Source: Peptoclostridium acidaminophilum DSM 3953
GTDB taxonomy: Bacteria > Bacillota > Clostridia > Peptostreptococcales > Peptostreptococcaceae
Assembly: GCF_000597865.1 (NCBI RefSeq)
Contig: NZ_CP007452.1
Span: forward strand, 689,183 to 753,182
Length of the DNA: 64,000 bases
Direction of reading: 5' to 3'
Shown here: positions 23,109 to 32,006 of the stretch, piece by piece
How positions within the stretch are numbered: position 1 is the first letter of the stretch
How the letters are laid out: every line of letters begins with the position of its first letter
Position numbers and translations under genes: made by a program
The notes under the pieces: generated by a model
Told to the model about the DNA's origin: nothing
What the model saw: only the letters and a program-made list of their open reading frames with translations
Databases searched by the model: none

Positions 23109-24035
23109 TTATTTTTTATTACCGTTGTTTGTATTATTAGTTTTGCCGTTAGAATTCTTTTGATTGCTGTCTACTGAGCCGCTGCCTGTATCTTGGGTAT
23201 TTGATTTTGAGTTGCCTGACTTGCTCCCCGGCTGAGCATTTTTTGCTGCAGGGACGTTCTCGGACGATCTTCCGGCATTTTCAGAAGCAGCTGGATTTGC
23301 TGTCCTGGACGATTCTCCAGTATCTTGGCCATTTTCTTTGCTTATGACTTCAAAGCCAAGGGATTTGTATTCCGGAGCAGTTGAAGCATCTTCGGCTTTG
23401 CTTGCTTTAAGCTCGTATTCGAGCACGCTAATTCCGCTGTGCTTGGCATTCTTGTAATTTTTACTGCTTGATTTTACATATACAATATTTAGATTTTCGA
23501 TTTCAGTGTCATTGAGAAGCTGTTCGTAAATAGCGCTCTTTATTGAGGTTTCATTACTGGCGTGTTTGTTTTTAAGAGGAATTACAGACACGATTATGGT
23601 GTTCGCCTCTGAATCTTGAATAGAATATTCAGCAAGCGATTCCACGGCATGCTCTATGGCAAGACCTAGGTACTTATCTTTTGTAATATCCTCAGTTGCC
23701 TGAGAATTTGATTTGATATCCTTTACTTTCATATCTTTATCGAGCAGAAACTCCACGCTGGCGCCGTCATCAAGTGTCAATATGGCTGCATAGGAGTAGG
23801 GGGATCCAAATCCTCCAGAGAGTCCAAATAGGGATGCAATGATAAGCACTGCAGCTACAGATGAGGCAATAAATCGGCGCATGCCGCCAGAAAGCCTTAT
23901 AATGTCATCGTCTGTAAAAAATATATTGCTGCCCTTTGAGCATTTCAAAGGCTTTATTTTAAAATATTCGAAATCCTCACTCATCACCATTACATGACTC
24001 TTTTGTACATCCATTACAATACCTTTGTGTATCAA
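23109..24035 (-). CDS. rsgI: RsgI-like membrane anti-sigma factor of SigI
   Basis: 308 residues from TTG 24035 (AAAGGAGG 7 nt upstream). The start gives the standard RsgI N-terminus MIHKGIVMDVQ with the beta-strand domain that binds SigI. One membrane segment lies at about residues 54-71. The outside part has a folded region (about 80-215) and then roughly 85 residues of Ser/Asn/Gly/Lys-rich low-complexity tail. No carbohydrate-binding module is visible, unlike the cellulosome RsgIs of C. thermocellum. It should hold SigI at the membrane until a signal reaches the outer domain. Its start lies 59 nt inside the sigI gene. Confidence 0.85.
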   Translation of the reverse strand: MIHKGIVMDVQKSHVMVMSEDFEYFKIKPLKCSKGSNIFFTDDDIIRLSGGMRRFIASSVAAVLIIASLFGLSGGFGSPYSYAAILTLDDGASVEFLLDKDMKVKDIKSNSQATEDITKDKYLGLAIEHAVESLAEYSIQDSEANTIIVSVIPLKNKHASNETSIKSAIYEQLLNDTEIENLNIVYVKSSSKNYKNAKHSGISVLEYELKASKAEDASTAPEYKSLGFEVISKENGQDTGESSRTANPAASENAGRSSENVPAAKNAQPGSKSGNSKSNTQDTGSGSVDSNQKNSNGKTNNTNNGNKK

Positions 24036-24753
24036 GTGAAAGCCTCCTTTCAGCCAAAAGCACATATTCCCTTATATCCTCAAGGTCGTTGTCTAGTGCT
24101 ATTACGGCTGCGATAATCAGTTTCTTGTTTCTTTGCACGGTCTTGCTCGATATGTTCAACATGCCGGCTATCTTGGCTGCGGGTACGGCTTTTTTTCTGT
24201 AAAACTCAGCTTTAAGCGATTCATTGTCGAGTATTAACCTTGCTATTTTTATAGAATTGTGCCGCGCATCGCTTCGTCTTGGCGCTTCATCTACAAGCTG
24301 GCTCAAGGTTATGCCAAATTCCAGCAGGCGATTTTTGAAAATATCGATTTCATTGCTTAATTCCAAGCCGCCAACAAAGTCTTCATTGCTTGCAATACGG
24401 CCGGGATCAATGCAATTTTTGTCTTCCGCATCTATTGGTATTGTCTGATGAGTCGGCTTTCGCAGATGATCTATTATACGGCTTCTTATTATGAGTTGAG
24501 CAAACGCTATGAAGTTTCCGCGGCTGGCATCATACTTGTCTATAGCCTCGTTGAAGGCTTCCAGCGCTATGCTGTATTCCTCGTCGTTTTCGGTTTCCAC
24601 ATATTTGTGGGTGATCTTGGTTATTGTCTTTATTATAAAGGGCAGGTATTCGCTTATTATATTTTCGCGCTCCAGGCTATCCCCATCTTGTGCTTTTTTT
24701 ATCCTATATTCAATTGGTTCGTCTTTTTTTCTGAAAAAATTCAAAATAGCCAA
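23977..24753 (-). CDS. sigI: RNA polymerase sigma factor SigI
   Basis: 258 residues from TTG 24753, with GAGGCGGTG at the right distance. The sigma-70 region 2 is visible (REDIISEYLPFI-like start, EYSIALEAFNEAIDKYDASRGNFIAFAQLIIRSRIIDHLRK near residues 60-100). The C-terminal helix-turn-helix KIAGMLNISSKTVQRNKKLI replaces the usual region 4, as in the SigI family. SigI controls heat-shock and cell-wall genes in Bacillus and surface polysaccharide genes in some clostridia. It shares 59 nt with rsgI. Neighbouring SLH surface genes are possible targets, but that is inference. Confidence 0.9.
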   Translation of the reverse strand: MAILNFFRKKDEPIEYRIKKAQDGDSLERENIISEYLPFIIKTITKITHKYVETENDEEYSIALEAFNEAIDKYDASRGNFIAFAQLIIRSRIIDHLRKPTHQTIPIDAEDKNCIDPGRIASNEDFVGGLELSNEIDIFKNRLLEFGITLSQLVDEAPRRSDARHNSIKIARLILDNESLKAEFYRKKAVPAAKIAGMLNISSKTVQRNKKLIIAAVIALDNDLEDIREYVLLAERRLSLDTQRYCNGCTKESCNGDE

Positions 24754-24797
24754 GGTTTCACCGCCTCTTAAAATATAATACGAAAAACCAGAAGTTA

Positions 24798-24826
24798 ATT
24801 GTACCTTTTTGAGCTTATATTTTCAA
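24798..24826 (-). promoter_or_regulatory. Promoter of sigI-rsgI
   Basis: On the minus strand TTGAAA (24826-24821) and TACAAT (24803-24798) are 17 bp apart. This is a sigma-A type sequence; I did not see a clear SigI-type promoter. Confidence 0.6.
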
Positions 24827-24862
24827 ATATATACTATATATATACTTCCCGGGATGATTTTA

Positions 24863-24892
24863 ACAAAAAACTCCCGGACCAGAGTCCGGGAG
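24863..24892 (-). terminator. Terminator of the first SLH protein gene
   Basis: CTCCCGGAC and GTCCGGGAG form a 9-bp GC-rich stem with a 4-nt loop, followed on the minus strand by TTTTTT. Confidence 0.9.
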
Positions 24893-24926
24893 CCTGAAGT
24901 ACTTAGCAGAAAAATTGTGATTTTTC

Positions 24927-26321
24927 TTATAGATCCTTGTCGACAATTATAGTTACAACTTCATCGTCTTCATCAACTATCAGTTCAACGTCGTCGCCAG
25001 TATCGATATCTTCAACGTCGCCCATTTCATCGTCATTGAAGAATACCTGAACGTTATTGTCAACATCGAAAGTTCTTTCAGTAGAGCCGTCGATTATTGT
25101 TATTTCGTCCTCGTCTACTGCATCAACTTCGCCGTCATAGTAGTCGAAATCCTCAAGTTCTCTTGAAAGCTCGATTTTCACTACCATATCATCTTCATCG
25201 ACATATATCTTGACTCTGTCGCCCTTTATTACATCGTCAACTGTTCCATCTTCGTCATCTTCAAATATGATTTCAACATCTTCGTCTATATCATATGTCT
25301 TTTCATTGCTGCCAACTAGAAGAGTAACTTCATCCTCATCTATTGCAAGAACTCTGCCGTTGTAAGCGTCAAGCTCTTCAAGCTCGTCATCAACCTCGAT
25401 TTTTATAACATCTTCATCTTCGTTGACTGTTATTTCAACTTCGTCACCTTCTTCGATGTCATCGATGTCACCTTCCGCATCATCTTCAAATATTACTTCA
25501 ACATCCTCGTCAATATCGAAAGTTTCATCTTCATCGTCAATAGAGAGTGTTATTTTATCGCTGTCTATAGATACGACTTCGCCTTCATATTTTTCAGTGT
25601 CATCAATATCACTGTCATCGTCTATTATATTGCCGTCCTCGTCTATCCTCTCGAGCAATACTGACATCTCAGCTCTTGTAACCGGCTTGTTAGGAAGGAA
25701 CATTCCGTTTGGATAGCCCTTCATAATCCCGCGGTCAACAGCTATATAAACATAACCTTCATATCCCTCTGGTATGCTGTCGGCATCCTCAAAGTCGATG
25801 TCCTCATCCATGCTCTCAATTGCCTCATCTTCAAGATCAAGAGCTCTTACCATGTATTTGGCAACTTCGTATCTCTTGGCTGCAGAATTGAGGTTTTTCA
25901 CATCTTCCTCGTCGATTATTTCTTCATCAAGAGCAAGCTCAACATAACCTTGAGCCCATGAGCTGACCAGATCTTTAAACTTGAAATTTTTGGAGCCGTT
26001 TTCAATCATTTCCTTGTATGAAATGGCCTCTACTTCTTCTCCGGTTACCCTCAGAGACATGATTATGGCTTCAAGTTGAGTTACAGGCTTGTTAGGCTGG
26101 AAAATGCCATTGCCATAGCCTTTCAGTATGCCTTTTTGAGCCATGTTCGCAATTGAGTTTTTTGCCCAAGGCACATCATCAACATCGTTGAAAGAAATAT
26201 TTGAAATTGCAAAAGTCTTGTTAACATTGACGTTTTTGGGAGCCGCAAATGCCGAAGGAGCAAATGCTGTTGTGGCCATGAGCGCTGATACGGTCAGGGC
26301 TATAAGTTTTTTTGTTTTCAT
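24927..26321 (-). CDS. S-layer-homology surface protein with acidic tandem repeats (copy 1)
   Basis: 464 residues. A Sec signal peptide ends near residue 26 (AFAA). Three SLH domains follow: one starting at FNDVDDVPWAKNSI, a weaker one at FKDLVSSWAQGYV, and one at FEDADSIPEGYEGYV ending near residue 232. The C-terminal half is three tandem repeats of about 72-76 residues with the pattern Y-G-x-V-x-x-I/V-D-x-D-E-I-T, then a stretch of Asp and Glu, then GD-x-V-x-I. More than a third of the repeat residues are acidic. SLH domains bind pyruvylated cell-wall polymer, so the protein should sit on the cell surface; the repeats may bind cations. ATG follows AAGGAGGG. Copy 2 lies upstream at 26499. 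Confidence 0.9.
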   Translation of the reverse strand: MKTKKLIALTVSALMATTAFAPSAFAAPKNVNVNKTFAISNISFNDVDDVPWAKNSIANMAQKGILKGYGNGIFQPNKPVTQLEAIIMSLRVTGEEVEAISYKEMIENGSKNFKFKDLVSSWAQGYVELALDEEIIDEEDVKNLNSAAKRYEVAKYMVRALDLEDEAIESMDEDIDFEDADSIPEGYEGYVYIAVDRGIMKGYPNGMFLPNKPVTRAEMSVLLERIDEDGNIIDDDSDIDDTEKYEGEVVSIDSDKITLSIDDEDETFDIDEDVEVIFEDDAEGDIDDIEEGDEVEITVNEDEDVIKIEVDDELEELDAYNGRVLAIDEDEVTLLVGSNEKTYDIDEDVEIIFEDDEDGTVDDVIKGDRVKIYVDEDDMVVKIELSRELEDFDYYDGEVDAVDEDEITIIDGSTERTFDVDNNVQVFFNDDEMGDVEDIDTGDDVELIVDEDDEVVTIIVDKDL

Positions 26322-26452
26322 ACAAATCCCTCCTTAAAATAACATGCGTTTAATTGTTTACGCCAAAGAATACGGTGATCCAGGCATTTATCTGTCTCTT
26401 TTTTCATTAAATAAATATTTGTTTTTTAAAATGAAGCCCTAGTGAGAATTTA

Positions 26453-26485
26453 CAGCTCCCAGACCAGTAATGGCTCCGGGAGCTG
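26453..26485 (-). terminator. GC-rich hairpin between the two SLH genes
   Basis: CAGCTCCC and GGGAGCTG pair around a 17-nt loop. The minus-strand sequence behind it (TAAATTCTC) is only weakly T-rich, so this may be a weak terminator or a processing hairpin that allows partial readthrough into copy 1. Confidence 0.45.
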
Positions 26486-26498
26486 CATAAAAATCAAG

Positions 26499-27884
26499 CT
26501 ATAGTTCCTTGTCTACTATTACAGTAACTACATCGTCATCTTCATTGACTATAAGCTCAACGTCGTCGCCATCGTCTATGTCGTCAACGTCACCCATCTC
26601 ATCGTCATCAAAGAACACCTGAACATCGCCGTCAAAGTCAAAGTTTCTTTCAGTAGAGCCGTCCTGTATGGTTATCTCGTCGGAGTCGACATAAGTGACT
26701 TCACCGTCATAAGTGTCAAAATCCTCAATATCCCTTGTGAGCTCCACTTTTATTACGTCATCATCAGAGTCAACGTATATTTTAACCCAGTCGCCTTTTA
26801 TGATGTCGTCAACATCTCCGTCTCTGTCGTCGAATACGACATCGACATCGGCGTCTACGTCAAATGTTCTCTCGCTGCCTCCTATCAGAAGTCTAACATC
26901 ATCCTCATCTATAGCCAGAACTCTGCCGTTATAGGTGTCGACGTCTTCAAGATCTCTGTCTACATCTATCCTTATAACCTTGTCATCGTCGTTCACAGTG
27001 ATTTTAACGTCGTCGCCCACCTCTATGTCGCTGAGGCTCCCTCTCGTGTCGTCAAACATGACATACACAGTGCTTGCAAGATCAAATGTCCTGTCATTCC
27101 CTCTGATTTCAAGCGTGATTTCGCGGTCCTGTCTGTCTATCGAGACGACTTCGCCTGTGAATTTTTCATAATCGGTGTCATAATCTCCATGCCCGTCTAT
27201 CCTATCCATTATTATAGACATTTCTGCCCTTGTGACAGGCTTGTTTGGAAGGAACATGCCGTTAGGATATACGGTCATGATTCCTCTGTCTATGGCCACG
27301 TATACATATCCCTCGTAGCCATCAGGAACATTTTCATCGTCTTCAAAGTCTAAATCTGCATCCATGTTGTCCTGTGCATCATCTTCAAGCCCGATTGCTC
27401 TGACCATGTATTTTGCAACTTCGTATCTTTTGGCCGAAGAGTTGAGATTTCGAACATCGTCTTCATCCAGTATGTCTTCCTCAAGTGCAAGGTCTACATA
27501 GCCTTCTGCCCAGAGACTTATTAGATTTTTGAATTTGAAGTTCTTTTTGCCGAGGCTGATAAGATCGGCATAAGAAATGGCCTTAGGCTCTTCGCCGGCA
27601 ACTCTCAGTGCCATTATTATTGCCTCGAGCTGTGTGACGGGTTTGTTAGGCTGGAAAAATCCATTTCCATAACCCTTAAGGAATCCCTTGTCGGTCATCC
27701 TTATTATGGAGTTCTTTGCCCACTTGACATCGTCATCGTCAATGTCCTTGAATCTGGAGTTTGAAAAAATGGACTTGTTCTTATTGTTTGAATTGTTGCC
27801 CGGATCGGCATATGCCGCCGGAGCAAGTGATGTAGCAATCAGCATACCCGCGACCATAAGCGACAAAAGCTTGTTTATTTTCAT
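26499..27884 (-). CDS. S-layer-homology surface protein with acidic tandem repeats (copy 2)
   Basis: 461 residues, collinear with copy 1 over its whole length: signal peptide (cut near YADP, residue 26), three SLH domains and three acidic repeats of about 72-75 residues. Most residues of the SLH part and the last repeat are shared with copy 1; the first repeat and the linker after SLH3 (GHGDYDTDYEKFTG) differ most. This copy contains more Arg and Asp and fewer Glu in the repeats (for example DRQDREITLEIRGNDRTFD). ATG 27884 follows a GGGGGGAT ribosome site. The pair is a tandem duplication. Confidence 0.9.
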   Translation of the reverse strand: MKINKLLSLMVAGMLIATSLAPAAYADPGNNSNNKNKSIFSNSRFKDIDDDDVKWAKNSIIRMTDKGFLKGYGNGFFQPNKPVTQLEAIIMALRVAGEEPKAISYADLISLGKKNFKFKNLISLWAEGYVDLALEEDILDEDDVRNLNSSAKRYEVAKYMVRAIGLEDDAQDNMDADLDFEDDENVPDGYEGYVYVAIDRGIMTVYPNGMFLPNKPVTRAEMSIIMDRIDGHGDYDTDYEKFTGEVVSIDRQDREITLEIRGNDRTFDLASTVYVMFDDTRGSLSDIEVGDDVKITVNDDDKVIRIDVDRDLEDVDTYNGRVLAIDEDDVRLLIGGSERTFDVDADVDVVFDDRDGDVDDIIKGDWVKIYVDSDDDVIKVELTRDIEDFDTYDGEVTYVDSDEITIQDGSTERNFDFDGDVQVFFDDDEMGDVDDIDDGDDVELIVNEDDDVVTVIVDKEL

Positions 27885-28083
27885 GATAACATCCCCCCTG
27901 CATATTAGGTCCCTGTCCGATGTGCCGCAGTCATGTTAAAACGGCTGCGATAATTATATTTTATCCTGTAGTTATATTAACCATTTTTGTGTGGTTTCAA
28001 TCAAAAAAATCCAGGTGGCCATATTTGGCTCAACTAGTTTATAATGGATATATGAGAATTTGAACATCTGGGAGGAATTTGAA

Positions 28084-29073
28084 TTGCAAATAGGCAAACT
28101 TAGATCAGAGCAGCTTGAAGATATGATTTTTCAAAAGCTTAAGAATAAAAGGGAGGAAGTGCTTGTAAGACCAGGCATTGGAAGAGACTGCGCCGTTGTC
28201 GACTACGGAGAGCAGCTGTGTGTACTTAGCACCGACCCCATAACGGGTACGGCAACAAACATAGGAAAGCTCGTGGTACATATAACATGCAACGACATAG
28301 CAGCAGACGGAGTGGCGCCTCTTGGCATAATGCTCACAATAATGCTTCCTCCTGGAACCACTGAAGCAGACGTTGAGAATATAATGAATGATATAATCTG
28401 TGAGGCGGACAAGATAAATGTAGACATACTAGGGGGCCATACCGAGGTTACAGATGCTGTAAATAGAGTAGTAATATCTGCAACGGGCATAGGCAAGAAG
28501 TTGAAATCCAAGCTGGAAAACGCCAAAAAACCAGCTCCCGGAGATTTTTTAATACTAACAAAGGGATCAGGCATAGAAGGCACAGGGATAATATGCTATG
28601 ACAAGGAGGATGAGCTAAAGCAGGCTCTGGGAAGCGACATTGTGGAGCAGGGCAAGTTGTTCCTTGAGAAGCTGAGTGTTGTAAGGGAAGGAGTGATAGG
28701 CGGAGAAAACGGCGCCAAGCTTATGCACGATGTTACAGAGGGTGGCGTGCTCGGGGGAGTCTGGGAGATAAGCGTGCTGAGCAAGCTTGGGGTCAGGCTC
28801 TTGAAGGATAAAGTGCCAGTAAGTCCTGTTACGGATCTTGTTTGCAGCCACTTTGGCATAGATCCGCTTAAGCTCATGTCGAGCGGTTCAATGCTAATAC
28901 TAGCAGACGAAGAAGACAGTGAAAAAATATGCGGCGAGCTGACAAACGCAGGCATAGAATCTTGTATAATAGGCTGGCTCGAGGAAGGTGACAGGCGGGT
29001 AATTGTCGAGGGCGGCATGGAATTGGAAATAGAATCGCCCGAAAGTGACGAATTGTACAAGGTATTGAAATAA
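28084..29073 (+). CDS. AIR synthase-related protein (HypE/ThiL/PurM fold)
   Basis: 329 residues from TTG 28084; GGAGG ends 8 nt upstream, while the longer frame from 28060 covers that site. The N-terminal half has the family pattern RPGIGRDCAVVDYG and STDPITGTATNIGKLVVHITCNDIAADGVAPLGI, where Asp residues bind Mg-ATP. The second half has HDVTEGGVLGGVWE. This superfamily makes ATP-dependent dehydration or phosphorylation steps in purine, thiamine and hydrogenase-cofactor synthesis. No hyp, thi or sel genes are nearby, so the substrate is unknown. The HypE C-terminal PRIC-type cysteine tail is absent. Confidence 0.85.
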   Translation: MQIGKLRSEQLEDMIFQKLKNKREEVLVRPGIGRDCAVVDYGEQLCVLSTDPITGTATNIGKLVVHITCNDIAADGVAPLGIMLTIMLPPGTTEADVENIMNDIICEADKINVDILGGHTEVTDAVNRVVISATGIGKKLKSKLENAKKPAPGDFLILTKGSGIEGTGIICYDKEDELKQALGSDIVEQGKLFLEKLSVVREGVIGGENGAKLMHDVTEGGVLGGVWEISVLSKLGVRLLKDKVPVSPVTDLVCSHFGIDPLKLMSSGSMLILADEEDSEKICGELTNAGIESCIIGWLEEGDRRVIVEGGMELEIESPESDELYKVLK

Positions 29074-29185
29074 CTGTTAATTATGTTACAATGGCTTTAC
29101 AATAGGTGCAGTTTTGTTGACACCATGTTTTTACGGGGTATATTCTTGAGGTAAGAAGGAAAAAACATGGGATGGAGGTGCTGTT

Positions 29186-31309
29186 GTGAGAAAGAACCTT
29201 TTATGGTTTATATCCACAATTGTTATATATACACTGTGCTTAACCGGAATGGCTTTTGCCGTAGGCGAGAGGACGGAAAAATTCATAATAGATGAAAAGC
29301 TTCAGAGTGCATACGTGGTGGATCTGAGCATTGACGGGAAGGCTGTAAATGCCGACGTTCCGCCTATAATACTAAACGACAGGACGTTGCTGCCTGTAAG
29401 GGCCGTATCAGAGGGAATAGGCTGCAATGTGACATGGAACCAGAAGACATCCGAGGTCGTCATAGAAAGGGAATATAAGACAATAAAGCTCAAGATAGAC
29501 AGTTCGGACGTATATGTAAACGGAGTCAAAAAGAAGCTTCCGGACAATGTGCCGGCGAAGATAGTTACATACAAGGATAAGGGAAGGACAATGGTTCCGG
29601 CAAGGTTCGTACTTGAGGAATTAGGAGCCAGCGTGGATTGGAATTCGGCTACAAGGACAGTAGCCGTAAAGAGCCCGGGGAGCCTGATTGACTTTGGCTC
29701 AGCCGATAGAAGTATAAGCCTTAGCAGTATAAAATGGAGCGGCAACGAAGCTAAGATTGTCACATCGGCAAAGCCTGAATTTAAGGATTATGTTCTGGCT
29801 GGACCTGAAAGACTTGTTGTAGATCTTCAGAACACAAAGTTTGGCATGAAGGACTATTCAACAAGCATAAGCAGCGGGGCGGTTTCGCAAATAAGGGCAT
29901 CGCAGTTTGCCACGGATCCTATGGTTTCAAGAGTGGTATTTGATTTGAACGAAGGCTCAAGCTATAAAATAAATACTGCAAGCGACGGCATTGTGATAAG
30001 CTTTGAACAAAAGGCAGCCGTGCAGACGCCGCAAGCGCCTGCAGAAACTCCGGTGACAACAAAGACGCTGAAAATTGGAGCTGCAAAGGCAAGTACAGGC
30101 GATGTCTATACGTTGTCTGTAGATGGTGGTATCAGCTTTAACAAGCTTGTGCTCAGCTCGCCCGAGAGAGTGGTATTCGACGTGTTTGGAGCAAAGCCTG
30201 AAAACGATGTTCAAAAACCGCTGGATGGCAGCTATGTCAGCGATATAAAGACTTACTACTACGAGGCTGAAAACAAGACAAGGGTGGTCTATACGCTTGC
30301 AAGTGGAATAAAAACAGGAGACATCAAGGTGGCGCAGACCTCCGGAGGTATTCAACTCACATCAACCAAGCTGCCGGGCGTATTTGCGCTTACATACAGC
30401 GCGGGCGCAGCCTCGACAAAGCTGAAGGTAGCACTAGACAGCACAGTCAAGCTGCTTGGGAGCGAATATTCGAAAAGCGACGGGAAACTGGCCCTGAAGT
30501 TCGACTCAAAGTATTTCAAAAACGAAGATATGCAGGCTGCGATAAACGACACATATCTCAAGAAGGTAACAGTTTCAAAGACTTCTTCAGGGTATACATA
30601 TGTTAACGCGTATTTGAGTGATGGAGCAAAGTATGACATAAGAAGCTCAAGCACTGCTATAGAAGTGGTATTAACCAAGGAAAGAAGCACCAAGCCTCTT
30701 ATAGTTATAGATGCGGGGCATGGAGGCAAGGATCCGGGCGCAGTAGGAATAGACACAAAGGTCACCGAAAAGGAGATAGTGCTGGACATTGCAGGCAAGC
30801 TCCAGAAGCTTCTAGAGGCTGAAGGCTACAATACGATAATGACAAGGGAAGACGACACTTTTGTGGAGCTCTACAGAAGAGCCGCAATTGCGAATGAAGC
30901 GGGAGCCGATGTATTCCTGAGCATACATATAAACGCAAGTACAACAAGAAGCGTTTCGGGAATAGAGACGCTCTACTATCCTCCGACAACCAGCTCTTCG
31001 GGGGAGGTCAACCTGTATGATGTTTCATCGGGCGCAGCAAGCATTTCAAATATTAAGCCTTCGACAGACGGCAAGGGACTTGCCAGAACGCTGCAGGATA
31101 TGCTAATAGCTGAGATGAAAACGGCAAACAGGGGAATTGTAGAAAGACCAAAGCTTGTAGTGCTCAACCAGACGAAGATGACGGCATCGCTTGTGGAGCT
31201 GGGTTTCATATCAAACTCTAATGAGGAAGCACTGCTTAGGACTGACGAATACAGGCAAAGGCTTGCAAATGCCCTTTTGAAAGGAATAAAAGAATATTTT
31301 TCGAATTAA
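29186..31309 (+). CDS. N-acetylmuramoyl-L-alanine amidase with copper-amine-oxidase-like and AMIN domains
   Basis: 707 residues from GTG 29186 (GGAGGTG upstream). A signal peptide (about residues 1-26) precedes a CuAO-N1 stalk domain (LNDRTLLPVRAVSEGIG and MVPARFVLEELGASVDW, residues 60-160). Two AMIN domains follow (about 170-270 and 295-390). The C-terminal Amidase_3 domain starts near residue 505: VIDAGHGGKDPG, EKEIVLDIA, FLSIHINAS and ASLVELGFISN carry the zinc ligands His, Glu, His and the catalytic Glu. The enzyme cuts between MurNAc and the stem peptide during cell separation or sporulation. It has its own terminator. Confidence 0.93.
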   Translation: MRKNLLWFISTIVIYTLCLTGMAFAVGERTEKFIIDEKLQSAYVVDLSIDGKAVNADVPPIILNDRTLLPVRAVSEGIGCNVTWNQKTSEVVIEREYKTIKLKIDSSDVYVNGVKKKLPDNVPAKIVTYKDKGRTMVPARFVLEELGASVDWNSATRTVAVKSPGSLIDFGSADRSISLSSIKWSGNEAKIVTSAKPEFKDYVLAGPERLVVDLQNTKFGMKDYSTSISSGAVSQIRASQFATDPMVSRVVFDLNEGSSYKINTASDGIVISFEQKAAVQTPQAPAETPVTTKTLKIGAAKASTGDVYTLSVDGGISFNKLVLSSPERVVFDVFGAKPENDVQKPLDGSYVSDIKTYYYEAENKTRVVYTLASGIKTGDIKVAQTSGGIQLTSTKLPGVFALTYSAGAASTKLKVALDSTVKLLGSEYSKSDGKLALKFDSKYFKNEDMQAAINDTYLKKVTVSKTSSGYTYVNAYLSDGAKYDIRSSSTAIEVVLTKERSTKPLIVIDAGHGGKDPGAVGIDTKVTEKEIVLDIAGKLQKLLEAEGYNTIMTREDDTFVELYRRAAIANEAGADVFLSIHINASTTRSVSGIETLYYPPTTSSSGEVNLYDVSSGAASISNIKPSTDGKGLARTLQDMLIAEMKTANRGIVERPKLVVLNQTKMTASLVELGFISNSNEEALLRTDEYRQRLANALLKGIKEYFSN

Positions 31310-31312
31310 ATA

Positions 31313-31342
31313 CAAAAATCCCCGTACATATGGGGATTTTTG
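31313..31342 (+). terminator. Terminator of the amidase gene
   Basis: AAAATCCCC and GGGGATTTTT pair around a short loop directly behind the stop codon. Confidence 0.85.
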
Positions 31343-31368
31343 GCATTTGAAGGATTGGAGAAGATAAT

Positions 31369-31992
31369 GTGAGCATGTTCATGACGAAGTTTTACAGGTA
31401 CCTGGGATTCGTTTATATCCCGCAATATCTGAAAGAACTGGATGAAGACATAATACTCCATATTTCGGATACAACCACAAATTTCTTCCAGGACGTAAAA
31501 AAACTGGTGACGGTGCTTAAACCCAAGTATATTGTTCACACGGGCGACCTTGTGGACAATATCAAGCTTCAGTTTCTTTCGGCGTCAGAAGGCAGATACG
31601 CCTTGAGGGTTAAGACATTGCTTGAAATAATGGAAGGCTCAAGCGCAGAGAAGATATTCATTTCCATGGGGAATCATGACAGCATTAATGCGGTCAAGGG
31701 TCTATGTACAAAGTGTGTAATAACAGAGGACATGGACACAATAGAAATTGAGGGGATAAAGATAGCAATAAGTCACTATCCAAAGAGAATAATGGAGTAT
31801 GAAGGGGATGCAAAACACTTCATGTTCGGCCACAGTCTTGAACTTAAAACTCAAATGATAGATGACAAGGTTTATCTCAACGGCATATCGAGCATAAATA
31901 TTATGACAATAAAGAGCAGACAGATATACAAGCTGCCATATCCATACGTAGTTGACGATTGGAGAATGAAGAAGGGCAAGCTTGGATTATAG
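31369..31992 (+). CDS. Degenerate metallophosphoesterase-like protein
   Basis: 207 residues from GTG 31369 (GGATTGGAG upstream). It has the calcineurin-like order of motifs: HISDTT, HTGDLVDN, SMGNHDS, ISHYP and MFGHSLE. In the classical fold motif I is D-x-H and motif V is G-H-x-H; here the histidines are replaced by threonine and leucine. Two metal ligands are therefore missing, so metal binding may be single-site or lost. It is followed after 14 nt by a larger unrecognised gene and is probably cotranscribed with it. Confidence 0.7.
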   Translation: MSMFMTKFYRYLGFVYIPQYLKELDEDIILHISDTTTNFFQDVKKLVTVLKPKYIVHTGDLVDNIKLQFLSASEGRYALRVKTLLEIMEGSSAEKIFISMGNHDSINAVKGLCTKCVITEDMDTIEIEGIKIAISHYPKRIMEYEGDAKHFMFGHSLELKTQMIDDKVYLNGISSINIMTIKSRQIYKLPYPYVVDDWRMKKGKLGL

Positions 31993-32006
31993 ACGGGAGG
32001 GAATAT

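Noticed and set aside
24872-24892. GC-rich palindrome as an operator for sigI
   Set aside because: Its position behind the SLH gene and the T-run on the minus strand show a terminator.
25423-27171. Serine-rich open frames on the plus strand opposite the SLH genes
   Set aside because: They are antisense images of the GAT/GAA-rich acidic repeats and have no ribosome sites.
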